A DNA stretch of 64,000 bases from DAOMNO01 sp035443885. GTDB lineage: Bacteria > Planctomycetota > Phycisphaerae > Phycisphaerales > SM1A02. The stretch spans positions 62,001-126,000 of the forward strand of contig DAOMNO010000005.1 in NCBI GenBank assembly GCA_035443885.1, given 5' to 3'. Below the pieces are notes generated by a model. The model worked only from the letters and a program-made list of their open reading frames with translations, did not search any database and was not told where the DNA came from. Position numbers and translations under genes: made by a program. This document shows positions 45,018 through 52,886 of the stretch, piece after piece; within the stretch, counting starts at the first letter, position 1, and each line of letters opens with the position of its first letter.

Positions 45018-45776
45018 TCAGCCAAGCCGCGCAAGGGCGTCTTCAAGCGGCTGAAGAGCCTGTTCGATGCACAGTTCCGCTTCGTTGAGTACACGGTCGG
45101 CTGCTGCGGACCACGCACGGTTGAGTTGTCGTTCCGCAGCGGCGAAGCGATCCATGATCTGCGCGTAGCCGCTCATGCCGTACTGATTGACCAGCGCGGG
45201 CCTTGCGGCCACGAATGGCTCGAACGCCTGTTCGTGCAGTTCATCCAGCGTGTGAATGATGCGTTCCGCACGTGCGTCAGCATCGTGCATGGTGGCGATC
45301 TCTCGCTGCAGTTGTCTGACGCGATCGAGCGCAGTCTTGAGCAAGGTCGCTGGCGCGGCCTCGCTCTTCCGATCATCTTTCGTCTGCTGAGCGAGTGATT
45401 TGGCGGAAGCTCGGCGAAGCAGCATCGCACCGGTGAACAGGCCGATGGTCGCCAGCACGAACAGCCAGAGATGCTGCCATCGCGACCATGAAAACTCCTT
45501 GACGCGCACGCGCGTTTCGCCGTCCGCCTTCAGTGATTCCAGCAAGTCCGCGTCGATGACGAGGTCTTTGCCGGGCGTTGGTCGAACGCGCGGGCGTCGT
45601 GGGGCGACCGGGTCTGCGATGCGGTGCGGCTGCGTGTCCGCTACGCCGGCAGCGGCGTTCAGCGTCAGTTCGTCTTCCGCGTTGACCATGTCGAGTTTCG
45701 GCACGTATGCCGTGACGGAAGCAATCAGGCCCGCAACCAGCGATGCAGTAATCAGTAATGCAGCAAACAACTTCAT
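45018..45776 (-). CDS. Hypothetical membrane protein paired with the OPT transporter
   Basis: The 252-residue protein begins with a hydrophobic signal or anchor (FAALLITASLVAGLIASV), has a Pro/Arg-rich linker (about 50-70), a second membrane helix (HLWLFVLATIGLFTGAMLLR, about 105-125), and a C-terminal helical, probably coiled-coil part. It starts 3 bases after the stop of the OPT gene, so the two are surely cotranscribed. I recognise no family. It may be an accessory subunit or regulator of the transporter. Confidence 0.7.
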   Translation of the reverse strand: MKLFAALLITASLVAGLIASVTAYVPKLDMVNAEDELTLNAAAGVADTQPHRIADPVAPRRPRVRPTPGKDLVIDADLLESLKADGETRVRVKEFSWSRWQHLWLFVLATIGLFTGAMLLRRASAKSLAQQTKDDRKSEAAPATLLKTALDRVRQLQREIATMHDADARAERIIHTLDELHEQAFEPFVAARPALVNQYGMSGYAQIMDRFAAAERQLNRAWSAAADRVLNEAELCIEQALQPLEDALARLG

Positions 45777-45779
45777 GGT

Positions 45780-48296
45780 TCAGCCTCTCGCCAGGACGAC
45801 GATGTTGATGACCAGCGCCAAGATTGATTCACCGACAATCAATCCTGCGGCGAATGGCACGCCCCAGCTTTCTGCGGGTCCACGCCCCCAGATTTTCTGC
45901 AGGATGATGTTGATGACGCAGCCGATGCCGTAGGTGGCGATGTAAAAGAACGGCAGATAGATCGACAAGCCGATGAGCACGCCGAGGCCCGCGAATGCAC
46001 CAAGGCCGAGCAGCGAGCCGAGCAGTGCGCCGAAGCCGTAGAGCATGTAAGGCATCTCACCGCCTTGCACGCCGGTGATGACTGCTTCCAGCGCCTGCGC
46101 CTGCGGGGCGACGGTATCCGTACCGGGGCCGATCGGGATGCCCTTGGTCGTCATGTTCACGTTCACGATGATCATGAGCGTCAACATGCACACGATGGGA
46201 CCGATCCACACGACGGCGAGTTCAGTGACCTGCTGCCGCTTCGGCTTTGAGCCGACAAGATAGCCCGTCTTCATATCGCCCATCATGTCCGCAGCGAGCG
46301 TGATGGCGACGCAGAGAGCCGCGCCGAGCAGTACCGCGCCGACGACTGCGCCGGTGCCCGCAAGTAGCAGCACCAGCACGACGGTGAGCAGCGCAAGACC
46401 TGAGATGGGCGACCAGTCCGTCATGCCTGCGCACTGCGCGATGATGATGCCTGCGAACCAGATCCAGATGGCGCCGATGAGCGCGATGAGCGCAGCACGA
46501 ACATGCGAGTTCAATCCGCTGAACCAGCCAGGCTTTGCGTTAAGCGTCGCGAGGAAGGCATCCTTTTGCGTCGTCGTCCATTCAGTGTCCCACGCAGTGC
46601 GTGCCTGTTCAGTTTCAAAGCCGATGGAGTAGCCCGCGTACTCCGCTGCTTCCACCTGCTCGCAGATTTCTTCGTGCGTGACGGGGCAGAGTTGATTGAT
46701 GGGCAATTTGCTGGCGAGATCGTCCGCGAAGAACAGGACGACGAACGCGGCAAGCACAGCGACGGTCAGCGTTTTGATGCCGAGTTCGTCGCCGCCGCCC
46801 TTCAGTTTGCTGGCGACTGCGATCGATTTAACGGCTTCCTTGATGGCGGGGAGCGAGAAGAGCACGCCCATGAGCGCGCCGCCGAGGAGCAGGCCGATGC
46901 CGAGCGGTCTGTTGAACGCACTGAAGCCGTAGCCGGGCGCTTGATGCGCCTCAATGACAGTTGGCATCCAGCCCATGTTGAAGGCAAGCGGGTTGAGCAC
47001 GAAAAAGGCGAGAATGCCGCCCGCGAGCACATAGAGACCGGCTTTACCCGTGATGTAACCCGCACCGAGGGCAAACGGTGCGATGGCGAAGATGAGCTGA
47101 TACTCGTCAGGAATGCCGAGCCATCTGCCGACATCAACACGATCATCGGTCAACAACAGGTCTGGTTTGCCGTTGCGGTCTCGGTCCACACGAATGGTGA
47201 GCAGTTCCGGTGCTGCGGGGTTCGCTGCACGTGCCGAAGCGGTGGCTTCTTCATCGACTTCGTGCGGCAGTCGCCATTGCAGATCGGCATAGCCCATCAT
47301 TGGTTTCTGCGCCCAGCCGATCGTGCGGTCGCGCAGCGATTCCCATGGTTGCTGGCCTCGCGCCACCTGTGTCGCTACGGCGACAAGGTCATCGCCATAG
47401 AGTGCGCTGGACTGCCTTGCGGCATCGACAGCAGCTTCCAGTTCGCGAACTCGCGCTCGCGGTTCGGCGAGGCCGTCGCAGCCGGAATCCTTCGCGGTGT
47501 CATACGCCTGTCGCGCTTCTCGCAAACTCAGCACCAGCGCGCCGCGCGCGACGATTTCATCCGGCACGGCCTGAGCCGTGATCCATCCGTCGATGGCCCG
47601 CGTGCGATCGGCATCCGCCTGTGAAATGCGCTCTTGCGCGACGAGTCGGTCCAGATCGTCAAGCGAGGCTTCGCGGGTGAGTGCGGGCAGCCCTGCGGGG
47701 AGATAAATAAGCGCGCCGAGAATGCAGCCGATGAGCAGCACAACGGCTTTCGCGGCGCCAGCACCGGGCGATTTCAGAATGGTTGCCACGCCCGTCGGGC
47801 TGGGGAAGCGCAGCCGCTCAATGTCAATCATCTGCTTCCGAAGCGGGATGATGAATGCGGTCCCGAGCATCGCACCGGCAAGGCACGCAAGGGTGATGAG
47901 CCAGAAGGTTCGCCCGCCGATCGTCAGCTCATACCCGATGAGAAAGAGCACGGGTACGGTGAAGATGACGCCTGAGTTGCTGGTGTTGACCGCCGATGCA
48001 ACGGTCTGGGCGATGTTGGTTTCGAGGATCGAACCGCGCCGCAGCAGGCCGCGCAGCACGCCGAAGCCAAGCACAGCGGCAATCGCAGACCCGCCGATGG
48101 TGAAACCGATCTTCAGGCCTGCATAGGTGATGGCGGCATTCATCACCACACCGATCAAAATGGCGAAAATGAGCGCACTGAAGGTAACTTCGCGGTATCG
48201 GCGTTGGAAGAGATCGCCGAAGAAGCCTCGCTCTTCATCGCGCAATCCGGGTCGATCAGGTTCAGAAGGGTTGCGGTCGCGTTGGTTCTGGTCCAT
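45780..48296 (-). CDS. OPT-family oligopeptide transporter with large hydrophilic insertions
   Basis: From the ATG at 48296 (GAGG upstream) the protein has 838 residues. Recognisable OPT regions are the N-terminal TFSALIFAILIGVVMNAAIT...GLKIGFTIGGSAIAAVLGFG, then GSILETNIAQTVASAVNTSN, RLRFPSPTGVATILKSPG, and later GYLVGSKPKRQQVTELA and the last helices. OPT proteins import peptides or metal chelates with protons. The family norm is about 600-700 residues; here a hydrophilic segment of about 190 residues (roughly 200-390) and a second of about 70 (roughly 530-600) are added. The first contains an EF-hand-like RVDRDRNGKPDLLLTDD. Confidence 0.85.
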   Translation of the reverse strand: MDQNQRDRNPSEPDRPGLRDEERGFFGDLFQRRYREVTFSALIFAILIGVVMNAAITYAGLKIGFTIGGSAIAAVLGFGVLRGLLRRGSILETNIAQTVASAVNTSNSGVIFTVPVLFLIGYELTIGGRTFWLITLACLAGAMLGTAFIIPLRKQMIDIERLRFPSPTGVATILKSPGAGAAKAVVLLIGCILGALIYLPAGLPALTREASLDDLDRLVAQERISQADADRTRAIDGWITAQAVPDEIVARGALVLSLREARQAYDTAKDSGCDGLAEPRARVRELEAAVDAARQSSALYGDDLVAVATQVARGQQPWESLRDRTIGWAQKPMMGYADLQWRLPHEVDEEATASARAANPAAPELLTIRVDRDRNGKPDLLLTDDRVDVGRWLGIPDEYQLIFAIAPFALGAGYITGKAGLYVLAGGILAFFVLNPLAFNMGWMPTVIEAHQAPGYGFSAFNRPLGIGLLLGGALMGVLFSLPAIKEAVKSIAVASKLKGGGDELGIKTLTVAVLAAFVVLFFADDLASKLPINQLCPVTHEEICEQVEAAEYAGYSIGFETEQARTAWDTEWTTTQKDAFLATLNAKPGWFSGLNSHVRAALIALIGAIWIWFAGIIIAQCAGMTDWSPISGLALLTVVLVLLLAGTGAVVGAVLLGAALCVAITLAADMMGDMKTGYLVGSKPKRQQVTELAVVWIGPIVCMLTLMIIVNVNMTTKGIPIGPGTDTVAPQAQALEAVITGVQGGEMPYMLYGFGALLGSLLGLGAFAGLGVLIGLSIYLPFFYIATYGIGCVINIILQKIWGRGPAESWGVPFAAGLIVGESILALVINIVVLARG

Positions 48297-48622
48297 GCGG
48301 AAAACCTCGTGTGTTGCCGCATGGTTACCCATTCCGCCCGTTCTTGCAACGCGGTGGCGAGTTTTGCGTCTGTTTCACGGTTACGAGCTTGCCATCTCGC
48401 GCAGAAATGACGCAGTGCAGCGCAAGCCTTGCTTGGCACGGGCAGTCTGGGGCCGGTCAAGACGGCAGGAATCGCGTTCGCTGCGCGGCGCGCCGGTTGC
48501 GCTTGCATATCAAGGCGTCTTCGCGCATGGAAGCGCGCACGTGCCAGGGGAGAGGGGGGAGAAAGAGGCGGCCACGGATGGCCACACGGAGCGACGATTG
48601 CTGCCTCGCTCGCCGACCCAGT
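48297..48622. other. Intergenic stretch, no supported gene
   Basis: This 326-base region lies upstream of the OPT gene and beyond the terminator of the thioredoxin gene. It should hold the OPT promoter, but no clear -35/-10 pair was seen. A purine-rich run (GGGAGAGGGGGGAGAAAGAGG) lies at about 48548-48568. Short overlapping frames in both directions do not look like genes. Confidence 0.55.
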
Positions 48623-48654
48623 GAAAGACCCACCCGATTTCGGGTGGGTCTTTC
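48623..48654 (-). terminator. Strong stem-loop terminator
   Basis: A perfect 14-bp stem (GAAAGACCCACCCG/CGGGTGGGTCTTTC) closes a 4-base loop. It lies 40 bases past the stop of the minus-strand thioredoxin-like gene. The stem itself ends in TCTTTC, giving a short U-rich end. Confidence 0.85.
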
Positions 48655-48693
48655 GCGTTCATGGTCGCTCATCGCGAATCATTCGACGGAGAA

Positions 48694-50121
48694 TTACTCA
48701 TCGTCGCTTGGCTCGTTGCTTTCGCTCTTGGGTGGCTTCTGTGCGAGCTTGCGGCCGGCGAGGAGTGAATCGAGTTCATCGCGAAGCTGTTGTGTCAGGC
48801 CTGGCGAGTAGCCGACGTGCACGGCTTCTACAACGCCGTCCTTGTCGATGATGACCGTCTGCGGGATGCCGCCGACGAGGTACTTCGTCGCGACGTTGCC
48901 CGAGCGATCAAGCGGTACCTTGAGGTTCCACTTGCGCTGTTCGAGGAACTTGGAAATGGTCTCTTCAGCTTCGCGCTGGTTGACCGCGTACAGCACGACG
49001 TTGCGGTCCTTGTATTCCTCAGCGACTTCCATCAAGCCCGGCAAGGCACGAATGCACGGCCCACACCACGTGGCCCAGAAGTCGAGGACAACGATGTCTT
49101 TGCCTCGATGCTGCGCGAGGGTGAGCGTGCCGCCGCCAAGTGTTTCAAGTTCAAAGTCCGGCGCGGGCATGCCGAGCAGTTGATCGGGACCTGGACCACG
49201 ATCTTCCATGCCCGCGTCGAAGGCTTCCATGAGGGAGGCGACCTTCTTGACGCCCTCAGGCGGTGAGAATGAGAAGCGATCTGCGGGGATGTCGATATTG
49301 GTGCGCCAGTTGGAGAAGACGATGGACATCTCGTATTCGATCTCCTTCATCTCTTCCTGCATTTCTTCCGGCATGTCCGCCATCATCTGCTTCATCATCT
49401 CCTTGAGATCGAACTCGATCTTGTGCACGGTGGATCGTTCAGCGTCAATCCACGCGGAGAAGATGTACGACATGCTGAAGTCGTCGCCCATTTCATCGCG
49501 CATGCCCTGCATGACTTCATCCGGGAGCGCGGGTGAGACGACAAAGCGCACATGATGCGAATCGCGGCCGTTGACCTCTTCGCGGCCCTTGTATTCCGCC
49601 TCTTTCACGGAGTCGGCCAGTTTGCCGTGCTCTCCGTCGGCGGAAGAACCGATCATCAGAATGGGTGCGAGGAAACTGATGGGACCGCCGCCTGTTGAGC
49701 CGCTGGTTTCCATCACGGAGGCGAGCACGTCATCCATGGCGGCTGGAGCTTCAGCTTCGATATAGCAGTTGAGAGCCTGAATGTAGGTGAAGAGGTGCTT
49801 GCCGTCGCTGATGACGGTTTCGCCCATCATGCCTTCCTTCAGTTCCATGGCGAAGAGATTGGGCTGCTGTGAGGCGAAATCGAACTTGCTTGTCATTTCC
49901 TGCTTGCCCATGGGCGAGCGCATGATGAAGTTCTGTGTGATGTCGATTCTCGTCGTGCGAGCCTTGCGGAACTGCTTGAGGGCGGCTTCGCCCACTTCCA
50001 TCGCCTTGGGGTCAATCTTGGCGGCTGGCTTGGCGTCCTGCGATGCGAAGGCCGGCGACGACATGAAAACACAAGCCGACAACGCGCCGGCGGCAGCGAA
50101 CATCAACGAAGTGCGGATCAT
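48694..50121 (-). CDS. Secreted DUF2092-like plus TlpA-type thioredoxin protein
   Basis: The 475-residue protein has a signal peptide (LMFAAAGALSACVFMSSPAFA), an N-terminal lipid-binding-like beta domain resembling DUF2092/LolA-type proteins (about 40-290, for example VGEAALKQFRKARTTRIDIT), and a C-terminal TlpA-like thioredoxin domain with FWATWCGPCIRALPG (C353 and C356), the cis-Pro loop GGIPQTVIID, and a charged tail (SESNEPSDDE). The thioredoxin part probably reduces periplasmic disulfides. The gene has an AGGAG ribosome binding site. Upstream lies the structured leader at 50274-50417, which may control it. Confidence 0.85.
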   Translation of the reverse strand: MIRTSLMFAAAGALSACVFMSSPAFASQDAKPAAKIDPKAMEVGEAALKQFRKARTTRIDITQNFIMRSPMGKQEMTSKFDFASQQPNLFAMELKEGMMGETVISDGKHLFTYIQALNCYIEAEAPAAMDDVLASVMETSGSTGGGPISFLAPILMIGSSADGEHGKLADSVKEAEYKGREEVNGRDSHHVRFVVSPALPDEVMQGMRDEMGDDFSMSYIFSAWIDAERSTVHKIEFDLKEMMKQMMADMPEEMQEEMKEIEYEMSIVFSNWRTNIDIPADRFSFSPPEGVKKVASLMEAFDAGMEDRGPGPDQLLGMPAPDFELETLGGGTLTLAQHRGKDIVVLDFWATWCGPCIRALPGLMEVAEEYKDRNVVLYAVNQREAEETISKFLEQRKWNLKVPLDRSGNVATKYLVGGIPQTVIIDKDGVVEAVHVGYSPGLTQQLRDELDSLLAGRKLAQKPPKSESNEPSDDE

Positions 50122-50273
50122 GAACGGACTCCTGTAAAGTGGCGTGGCTGAAGCGGGATGGTATGCGAGAAGCGTTGTCTGAACGAATCCACACCCATTG
50201 AGACACGATGAAACGTCGTTCCATGCCGAAAAAGACAGCTTGATCGAGTTGAATATGGCGTGGATGGCGCAAG

Positions 50274-50309
50274 AAAAAACCCGACGACTCGCGAAGGCGA
50301 ATCGTCGGG
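50274..50309 (-). terminator. Rho-independent terminator (minus strand) in the thioredoxin-gene leader
   Basis: Read on the minus strand, CCCGACGATTCG pairs with CGAGTCGTCGGG (12 bp, one G-U pair) around the loop CCTTCG, followed by TTTTTT at 50279-50274. The T-tract exists only on this strand. It lies 150 bases before the start of the thioredoxin-like gene and 410 bases after the end of the dockerin gene, so it ends a short transcript or acts as an attenuator. Confidence 0.88.
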
Positions 50310-50359
50310 CGTTGCTTGATCGGGCTGCAGGCTACGTGCAACCCCGTCAGGTGCACGGG

Positions 50360-50401
50360 TTAGCAGTGCAGCCCTCTCATACAGTTACACAAGTTCGTCA
50401 C
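50360..50401 (-). CDS. 13-codon leader-peptide ORF with three Cys
   Basis: A GTG at 50401-50399 opens a frame of 13 codons, VTNLCNCMRGLHC, ending at TAA (50362-50360). Cys codons are at 5, 7 and 13. The start codon lies 7 bases after AGGAGG, the optimal distance. Nothing in the peptide resembles a known family. Its role as a leader peptide is inferred from the near-perfect ribosome binding site, the hairpin overlapping its 3' half and the terminator that follows. It could also be chance, as short frames are frequent. Confidence 0.4.
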   Translation of the reverse strand: MTNLCNCMRGLHC

Positions 50402-50417
50402 TGGATCACCTCCTTCT
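50402..50417 (-). promoter_or_regulatory. Exceptionally long Shine-Dalgarno sequence
   Basis: The minus strand reads AGAAGGAGGTGATCCAG, complementary over about 15 consecutive bases to the usual 3' end of bacterial 16S rRNA (CTGGATCACCTCCTT). Ordinary ribosome binding sites in this window match only 4-6 bases. The ORF start follows at 50401. Confidence 0.75.
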
Positions 50418-50573
50418 AAAAAGGGTTCCAACTCCAGCCGTCGCGGCCCTTGGTGCAGCCGCCGCCAGATTGCTTTCCCTCCCGGCGTCCCGAGAGGCTC
50501 ATCGCCCGTTGTCTCAACTGATCCTCGTTCAACAGTGAACGGCGATCATCAAGGCAACGGTCGTCGCGGTTTG

Positions 50574-50633
50574 CCTGCATCGCCCATCAAGGGGTTCTCC
50601 CTCGGTTTGATGCGTGCGTCGCCGCGATGCAGG
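50574..50633. repeat. Long nested inverted repeat
   Basis: Outer arms CCTGCATCGC (50574-50583) and GCGATGCAGG (50624-50633) are perfectly complementary over 10 bp; an inner pair CATCAA/TTGATG (50585-50590 with 50607-50612) continues the hairpin. It lies between the dockerin gene and the leader element, and on the minus strand would form the 5' domain of a transcript of about 360 nt. Confidence 0.7.
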
Positions 50634-50719
50634 AATTATCGCCGCACTTTTGCGTTCGGCAAGAGAAAAACAGTGAGAATCCTCATGAAAATGTCGCATT
50701 GGCCATGCTCACTCCAAGC

Positions 50720-52354
50720 TTACCCCCAGTTGGCGAGCAGGATCAGCAGGTCTTGCACATCCACCGAGCCGGAGTGGTTGAGGTCCGCAGGGCACGGCGA
50801 TTTCTCCGGCGGCGGGCATGTTCCCCATGCTGCCAGCAGGATGAGCAGATCGAGCACGTCCACGTGGCCGTCGTTGTTCAGATCGGCCGGCGCGTACTTG
50901 CTTTCTTCAACGATGACTTCAACCGCGACACTGACGGCTTCGCCGCAGATGTTCGTGATGACAACGTCATACCAACCCGCATGAGAAGCAGACGCGGGTG
51001 AGATGACGAGCGAGGAAGAGTCTGCGCCAGCTACGCCATCATCCGAATCGTCGATCGGCTTGCCATCGCGTCGCCATTGATAGGTCATCGGTTCATAAGG
51101 AGCTGTGCCGACATGGAGTGAAATCTTCCCGCCAGCGTCACATGATCCACCTTCGGGCTGATGGAGAATATAAGGTTTCTCGCCCGGCCTCCATTCGGTG
51201 AGTCGATTTGCAGTACCTGAACCGTGGCTGGTGAATGTGCCGCCGAGCACGATGCCGGGTGCTGCATTCTCATGTTCAACGAAGAGCAGATCGAAAACAT
51301 TATTGTTGACGCCAAGCGGTGCAGGAGACGACCACGCTGTGCCATCCCATCGCGCGAAGCGTCGCACGGTGATGCCACCTGCGTTGGTGAAGTTGCCGCC
51401 AGCGAAGAGGTACGGCACGCCGCCGATTTCAACCGCGCGCAGCACCTGCACCTGCTGGTTGAGTCCCGTGCCGAGCGGTGAGAAGGATGTTCCATTCCAG
51501 AGTGCCGCAAAGTTGAGTGTGGTGCCGGGCGCATTTTGGAATCCGCCGCCGAGATAGAGCTGAGGCGTGCCATCGAAGTTCACGACAGCGAACGCACGCA
51601 CGGCACCATTAACGCCGCTGGCGAGTTTGTGCCATGTCGTGCCGTCCCATGCGGCAATTCGATTGACCGTCATGCCGCCCGCGTTGAGAAAGTCGCCGCC
51701 GACGTAGAGACGCGGGCCATTACCATCGTCGAAGGTAATCATGGCTTCGACGATGTTTGACGTGCCTTGCGCGAGCGGAGCCCACGTCGTGCCGTTCCAT
51801 TTGGCGATTCCCGCAGCAGTGATGCCGCCAATGGAAGAATACGTGCCTCCGACGAAAAGTGATGGACCAGAGCCATCATCGTGCACGTGCAGCACGGCGA
51901 TTGGCGCGTTGGGCGAGCCGACCGCCGACCACTGCGAGCCATTCCATTTGGCAAGGTACGGCGCGGGCTGGCCACCCGCCGTGGTGAAATCGCCGCCGAT
52001 GTACAGTGCAGGTCCGTTGCCATCGTCATAGACGGCCATTGCTTTCACGGCATCATTGACGCCGTTGGCGGCTCCGGTTCCGAGTGACGACCACGAAGTG
52101 CCATTCCATTTGGCAATGTGATTGGCGACGACGCCGTCTGCGTTGGTGAAGAAGCCGCCGACGTACAGTGCTGGCCCATTGCCGTCATCCCACATCAGCA
52201 GTCTTCGCACACCGCTGTTGAGACCGTTGCCCTCGTACATCGGCACGGTGTAGTGCGCCGTGCATTGCTGTCCGAATGCGCTGTGATTGAAAAGAAACGA
52301 CGTGCTGAGTGCGCACGCCACCGCCGACCGAAAGATCAATTGGTTATGAAACAT
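50720..52354 (-). CDS. Secreted seven-repeat propeller protein with Ig-like and dockerin-like domains
   Basis: The ATG at 52354 follows a GGAGG ribosome binding site and starts a signal peptide (IFRSAVACALSTSFLFNHSAFGQ), giving 544 residues. Seven repeats of the DDGNGPALYVGGxFTxAGG...IAKWNGTxW unit follow (about 40-385), then an Ig-like domain with YQWRRDGKPI and SHAGWYDVVITNICG (about 390-480), then two dockerin-like units (ADLNNDGHVDVLDLLILLAAW and ADLNHSGSVDVQDLLILLANW). It is a paralogue of the protein at 776-2311, which lacks the Ig-like domain. Predicted to be extracellular; the ligand is unknown. Confidence 0.87.
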   Translation of the reverse strand: MFHNQLIFRSAVACALSTSFLFNHSAFGQQCTAHYTVPMYEGNGLNSGVRRLLMWDDGNGPALYVGGFFTNADGVVANHIAKWNGTSWSSLGTGAANGVNDAVKAMAVYDDGNGPALYIGGDFTTAGGQPAPYLAKWNGSQWSAVGSPNAPIAVLHVHDDGSGPSLFVGGTYSSIGGITAAGIAKWNGTTWAPLAQGTSNIVEAMITFDDGNGPRLYVGGDFLNAGGMTVNRIAAWDGTTWHKLASGVNGAVRAFAVVNFDGTPQLYLGGGFQNAPGTTLNFAALWNGTSFSPLGTGLNQQVQVLRAVEIGGVPYLFAGGNFTNAGGITVRRFARWDGTAWSSPAPLGVNNNVFDLLFVEHENAAPGIVLGGTFTSHGSGTANRLTEWRPGEKPYILHQPEGGSCDAGGKISLHVGTAPYEPMTYQWRRDGKPIDDSDDGVAGADSSSLVISPASASHAGWYDVVITNICGEAVSVAVEVIVEESKYAPADLNNDGHVDVLDLLILLAAWGTCPPPEKSPCPADLNHSGSVDVQDLLILLANWG

Positions 52355-52886
52355 AACCGCCTCCACAGAAAAGACACGGAAGAAATGACGTGCCCGCACC
52401 GTGCGAACACGATGTGTTGCAAAGGTAGTGAAGGCAACGGTTGCTTGCAATCTGCCACCCAATGCAGCGATCCGTGCCTTTCGCAGGCCCGTGTCGCACG
52501 AGCGAACGGCAACGTCAGTCAAGACTTGGATTAATGCGCCGTATCGCGGGCAATGTTCGTGCTTTGTCAGCAAGACGGCGCGATCTCGTTTGTGGGTTGA
52601 TTTATTGAATCGACAAGGATTGCGAGCGTGGTGCGCCAGGATGGGAAGTTTTGTCTATTGCGATTACTGATCGCGCGGTATGCTGATGCTGTCGGGCGTA
52701 CCGTCCGACAAGTGAGGGTCCGCATTGACAGATCGGTTCAATCTCGTGTGGTGTGGCGTTGGCCTGAAAGGGACGGGGCCAATTGCTTCAACAACGAATA
52801 ACCCTGCTGCAAAACCGCTGGCCGCTGGCGTTGTTGCGTCGCAGTTCGGCGCGTGTTTGTCAACAATCTACAGGTGAGGAGTCACC
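52355..52886. other. Divergent intergenic region
   Basis: This 532-base stretch lies between two divergent dockerin genes and should hold both promoters. A GAGGAG ribosome binding site for the right-hand gene is at about 52874-52879. TTGACA occurs at about 52725 but has no convincing -10 partner. A small inverted repeat GTCGG/CCGAC lies near 52693-52711. No gene is supported. Confidence 0.55.

Larger units (their letters stand above)
50322..50460 (-). ncRNA. Candidate structured leader RNA or attenuator
   Basis: On the minus strand the segment carries GGGCTGCA (50374-50367) that can pair with TGCAGCCC (50329-50322). A second GGCTGCA copy at 50460-50454 could compete for the same partner. Between them AACCCGT/ACGGGGTT and CGTGCA/TGCACG form mutually exclusive hairpins. 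The first GGGCTGCA is inside the 13-codon ORF, so a translating ribosome would open that helix. The terminator at 50309-50274 follows. The layout is that of a translation-sensitive leader, but regulation is inferred. Confidence 0.4.

Noticed and set aside
46503..47624. A 373-codon plus-strand frame opposite the OPT gene
   Set aside because: Antisense to membrane-helix codons of a clear transporter; no family resemblance.
50401..50417. Plus-strand match to the 3' end of 16S rRNA, as if a rRNA remnant
   Set aside because: Only about 15-17 bases match and nothing upstream resembles 16S rRNA, so a long Shine-Dalgarno sequence on the minus strand explains it better.
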